Positions 61,293 through 64,000 of a stretch of 64,000 nt of DNA are shown here, one piece after another. The position numbers and the translations under genes were made by a program. Below the pieces are notes generated by a model. The model had not been told where the DNA came from, made no database searches, and saw nothing but the letters and a program-made list of their open reading frames with translations. This DNA is from Gordonia shandongensis DSM 45094 (lineage in GTDB: Bacteria > Actinomycetota > Actinomycetes > Mycobacteriales > Mycobacteriaceae), in contig NZ_AUHE01000002.1 of the NCBI RefSeq assembly GCF_000423025.1, positions 372,001 to 436,000 of the forward strand. Direction: 5' to 3'. The stretch's first letter is position 1, and the number at the start of each line of letters is the position of its first letter.

Positions 61293-62048
61293 GTGTCTGG
61301 CGTCCCCCGTGCCCTCTTCGTGCACGCCCATCCCGACGACGAATCGTTGTGGACCGGCGGCACCCTCGCACGTCACACACGCCGCGGTGGCGACGCCGAC
61401 CTCGTGACGTGCACATGGGATCGGGGTACCCGGCGGCACGCCGAACTCGTCGTCGCGGCCCGAGAACTCGGATTGCCGCGCGAACCGATCATGCTCGGTT
61501 ACGCGGACAGCTTCGTGCCGGAGTCCGCACCGGGTGCGACGGCCTTCGTCCGCGCCCCGTTCGACGAGCAGGTGACCGCACTCGTCGACCACATCCGTCG
61601 ACTGCGGCCGCATGTCATCGTCACCTACGACGCCTACGGCATGTACGGGCACCCCGACCACATCCACGCCAATCGACTCTCGTGTGCCGCCGCCGACGCG
61701 GCGGCACTGCCTCCCTACTGCCCCGAACTCGGCGAGCCGTGGCAGGTGTCGACCATGTACTTCATCACCATCCCCGAGACCACGGTGAACGCACTGCGGC
61801 CCCACCTCACGGCGGATGCCCACCTGCCGATCGTCGGCACCCCGACCGCCGCACTCGATCTGGTCGTCGACGTCGACGACTGCACGGGCCGCAAGGTTCG
61901 GGCGATCCTCGCACACCGGACCGAGATGGCTCGAAGCGCATCGATGAAGCAGTTCGCCGGGCTGCCGCGTGACCCGCAGCGACTGTTCTTGCGGACCGAG
62001 GCGTACCTCCGGCGCGACCTCGTGCCCGGCGGGGTCGACCTGCTCTAA
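61293..62048 (+). CDS. PIG-L family (MshB-like) zinc deacetylase
   Basis: The 251-aa protein is a PIG-L/LmbE deacetylase with the zinc motif HAHPDDES (about residues 11-18; His, catalytic Asp, Asp) and the third ligand in YGHPDHIHAN (about 125). MshB, which deacetylates GlcNAc-inositol in mycothiol synthesis, is the nearest match by motif. This protein is shorter than MshB (about 300 aa) and lacks the middle insertion after VTCT. It may be a paralogue acting on another N-acetyl sugar. It overlaps the end of recD by 4 bases, tail to tail. Confidence 0.82.
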   Translation: MSGVPRALFVHAHPDDESLWTGGTLARHTRRGGDADLVTCTWDRGTRRHAELVVAARELGLPREPIMLGYADSFVPESAPGATAFVRAPFDEQVTALVDHIRRLRPHVIVTYDAYGMYGHPDHIHANRLSCAAADAAALPPYCPELGEPWQVSTMYFITIPETTVNALRPHLTADAHLPIVGTPTAALDLVVDVDDCTGRKVRAILAHRTEMARSASMKQFAGLPRDPQRLFLRTEAYLRRDLVPGGVDLL

Positions 62049-63907
62049 TACTCCACCAGATCGGTGCGCAGCCCCGATGCGCGTGCCACCCGTCTCCCGA
62101 CGGCTGCACGCAACGCGTCCCGCGAGCCGATGATCGTGACCTCGTGCTCCGCACGGGTGATCGCCGTGTACAGCAGCTCTCGGGTCAGCAGCTCCGCGTC
62201 CTGCGGCGGCAGGATCACCGTCACCGAACCGAACTGACTGCCCTGGCTTCGGTGAATCGTCATCGAGTAGACCGCGGTCACGTCGGCGAGCTGGCTCGGA
62301 TGCAGGCGCTTCACCTCATCACCGCGTTCGAAGACCGCCATCGGCTCGCCGCCGTCGGCGGCGATCACGACACCGGAGTCACCGTTGTAGACGCCCTGCG
62401 CACGATCGTTGGCGGTGACCAGCAGCGGCTCTCCGGGCGACCACCGGCCCGCGGGCAGACCGCCGAGGTCTTCGGCGATCCACGTGGTCACCGTCCGCGA
62501 CCACCCGGAGACCCCGTACGGCCCGTCCCGGTGCGCGCAGAGGACGCGGTGCCCGCGCAGCGCCGTCACCGCGCCGCGGGCGTCACCCGCCGTCGCCGCG
62601 TGACGCAGGTCCGCCGCCCACGCGACGACCGTGGACCGCACGTCGGCGACCGCCGCCAGGTCGTCCTCATCGATCAACCGGACCGGATGATCGGAGTCGC
62701 GGCCGTGCCCCACGAGGGACAGAACGCGATCCGCGTCCCCGTCGTTGACCGCTTCTGCGACCTCCGAGATCCGGTCACCGTACCGATGGCCGCGCCGCAG
62801 GGTGATGACGCCGCGCGCCAGCGCGATTCGCTCGGCGTCGTCGAAGTCGGACTCCCCGAGGCGCGCCGGCACCGAGAACGACGCCGCAAGAGGTGCCGTC
62901 GCAGTCGGCGGAACCACGCGGTCGACCAGGTCGGCCAGCACCGCGCCCGCCTCCACCGACACGAGCTGATGGGGGTCGCCGACGAGGATGAGACGGGTGT
63001 CGGTCCGCAACGACTCCAGCAGCCGGCACATCATGGTCACCGGCAGCATCGACGTCTCGTCGACCACGACGACATCGAACGGCAGCCGATTCGCCGGCCC
63101 GCGCACGAACGTGCCGTCCGGCCGCGAGCCCAGCAGTCGGTGAACGGTCACCGACGTCGGTTCGCTGTCGAGGATTCCGTGCGTTCGGCGGTATTCACCG
63201 ATCGCAGTCTGCAACTGGGCCGCGGCCCGACCGGTCGGCGCACACAGGCCGATCCTCAGGTCGCCGCTGTAGAGCGTCTCCATCACCGCCAGGATCCGCG
63301 CGATCGTGTAGGTCTTTCCGGTCCCCGGTCCCCCGGCGAGCACGGTCGTCCACGACGTCGCCGCCAGCGCGGCTGCCGCACGCTGCCGGTCGTATCCCGC
63401 CGCCACGTCGGAGTCCCGCGCGCCGAACGCGGTGTCGAGGGCGTCGGCGAGCAAGCCCTCGTCGACGATCGGACGGTCCGCGGCCCGCGCATCGAGGATC
63501 GCGCGGATGCTCTGCTCCTGTCGGAAGTACTTCCGCAGATACAGCAGGGGGCCGTCGGCGGAGTCGGCGAGCGCCAACGGCCGCAGCGGCCCTGTCGAGG
63601 CGCCCCGCACCAGGTGCGACTCGCGCAGGGCGCCGACCAGGGCGTCGGCGGCGGGCCACCGTGGTCCGTCCGCCTCACCGGTCGCGCTCTCATCGAGGTC
63701 GGCGAGTCGCACGCACGTCGACCCGCTGCGCACCGCCCGAACCGCCAACGCCGTCGCGACGAGCACCTCGTCGGCGACCGGTTCACCCGACAGCGCCGCG
63801 ACGCGACGGGCCACGTGGACGTCGGCGGCAGTCAGCGCACCGGCGTCGGCGAAGGGCGTCAACGCGTCGTCGGCGCCGGTCACCGGCAGCCGCATCGGCC
63901 CGGTCAC
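62045..63907 (-). CDS. recD: Exonuclease V subunit RecD
   Basis: RecD is the 5'-3' helicase of the RecBCD recombination and repair complex. The 620-aa protein has an N-terminal RecBC-contact region (about 1-140) and a superfamily 1 helicase core. The core has Walker A AGGPGTGKTYTIAR (about residue 188), CAPTGRAAAQL, the DEXX-type VVVDETSMLP (about 276), LVGDPHQLVSVE and the late TIHRSQGSQFGSV and LYTAITRAEHEV motifs. The GTG at 63907 overlaps the recB stop (GTGA), so the two are coupled. Confidence 0.93.
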   Translation of the reverse strand: MTGPMRLPVTGADDALTPFADAGALTAADVHVARRVAALSGEPVADEVLVATALAVRAVRSGSTCVRLADLDESATGEADGPRWPAADALVGALRESHLVRGASTGPLRPLALADSADGPLLYLRKYFRQEQSIRAILDARAADRPIVDEGLLADALDTAFGARDSDVAAGYDRQRAAAALAATSWTTVLAGGPGTGKTYTIARILAVMETLYSGDLRIGLCAPTGRAAAQLQTAIGEYRRTHGILDSEPTSVTVHRLLGSRPDGTFVRGPANRLPFDVVVVDETSMLPVTMMCRLLESLRTDTRLILVGDPHQLVSVEAGAVLADLVDRVVPPTATAPLAASFSVPARLGESDFDDAERIALARGVITLRRGHRYGDRISEVAEAVNDGDADRVLSLVGHGRDSDHPVRLIDEDDLAAVADVRSTVVAWAADLRHAATAGDARGAVTALRGHRVLCAHRDGPYGVSGWSRTVTTWIAEDLGGLPAGRWSPGEPLLVTANDRAQGVYNGDSGVVIAADGGEPMAVFERGDEVKRLHPSQLADVTAVYSMTIHRSQGSQFGSVTVILPPQDAELLTRELLYTAITRAEHEVTIIGSRDALRAAVGRRVARASGLRTDLVEY

Positions 63908-64000
63908 GACTCCTCCTCCGGCGCGCGGCCCGCCAGCAACGCGGACATCTCGATCACCAGCGCGGGCGGCACGCGCCACTCGAAGACGCCGCAGCCCGGA
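63904..64000 (-). CDS. recB: RecB C-terminus (exonuclease V beta subunit), partial
   Basis: The last 31 codons of a minus-strand gene that enters from beyond 64000 read PGCGVFEWRVPPALVIEMSA and end in an acidic tail. The GVFEWRxPPALV pattern is the closing segment of RecB, after the nuclease domain. The GTGA overlap with recD supports it. The helicase and nuclease domains are outside the window. Confidence 0.8.
   Translation of the reverse strand, partial: PGCGVFEWRVPPALVIEMSALLAGRAPEEES

Noticed and set aside
1-64000. tRNA, rRNA, CRISPR arrays, insertion sequences and integrases
   Set aside because: I looked for T-loop runs, regular spacer-repeat arrays, transposase motifs and tyrosine or serine recombinase motifs and saw none. 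The tRNA-like GGTTCGACTCC near 4307 is part of the cobalamin riboswitch.

Overview
The window is high-GC actinobacterial DNA from a mycolic-acid bacterium (Mycobacteriales), most likely Gordonia or a close relative. The evidence is an RbpA gene, an Lnt and Ppm1 pair, two Emb arabinosyltransferases, mycothiol-linked arsenic genes and F420-type enzymes. The genus is an inference; no search was run. Genes are dense, many overlap by ATGA or GTGA, and several appear to be read from leaderless mRNAs whose -10 hexamer ends 6-8 nt before the start codon.

Layout. 1-8.1 kb: aerobic cobalamin (B12) cluster. The end of cobM and cobK face cobIJ-cobH-cobG, and cobN is driven from a divergent promoter through a cobalamin riboswitch. 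8.2-13.6 kb: fxsA, an amidohydrolase, lnt and ppm1 (envelope lipoprotein and mannolipid synthesis), a strong bidirectional terminator, rbpA and a small zinc-ribbon gene. 13.7-16.6 kb: a class III cyclase, a POT peptide transporter, a 93-aa protein, a terminator and an unlisted 53-aa gene with a near-consensus promoter. 16.7-24.5 kb: LLM oxidoreductase, an altered phosphotriesterase homologue, a membrane Ser/Thr kinase, a short UvrA-type ATPase and an MpaB/Lcp-type haem oxygenase (DUF2236). 24.7-28.4 kb: a complete four-gene OpuC-type compatible-solute importer that probably starts at CTG. 28.4-31.9 kb: an AhpD-like protein, bluB (the B12 lower-ligand enzyme), a small membrane protein and a secreted GH79-like glycosidase.

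31.9-34.5 kb: a gene-poor stretch carrying a 28-bp dif-like XerCD recombination site, then an arsenic module (arsR, cadI/arsI, arsC) with ArsR-type operators but no efflux pump. 34.6-38.3 kb: a thioredoxin-reductase-like flavoprotein divergent from an XRE-cupin regulator over a palindromic operator, a lone egtB, and a lower-GC lipoprotein. 38.6-42.8 kb: a second DUF2236 oxygenase, SRPBCC, DUF5313, TauE/SafE and AhpD-like genes. 42.9-49.5 kb: two overlapping emb genes. 49.6-54.5 kb: a DUF218 protein, a CopB-type P1B ATPase with a CsoR-like operator, and an NfeD-flotillin pair. 54.5-64 kb: GNAT, pirin, LON-domain, GNAT and VOC genes on the minus strand, a dienoyl-CoA isomerase-like crotonase, an F420-type reductase, htpG, a PIG-L deacetylase, recD and the end of recB.

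How it fits together: cob genes plus bluB make and finish the B12 corrinoid. Lnt, Ppm1 and Emb build the mycolata envelope. ArsC, CadI, EgtB and the PIG-L protein belong to low-molecular-weight thiol chemistry typical of the group. The most notable observation is the dif-like site. In M. tuberculosis the rbpA-ppm1-fxsA and cob loci lie roughly opposite oriC (from memory), so this window may span the replication terminus.
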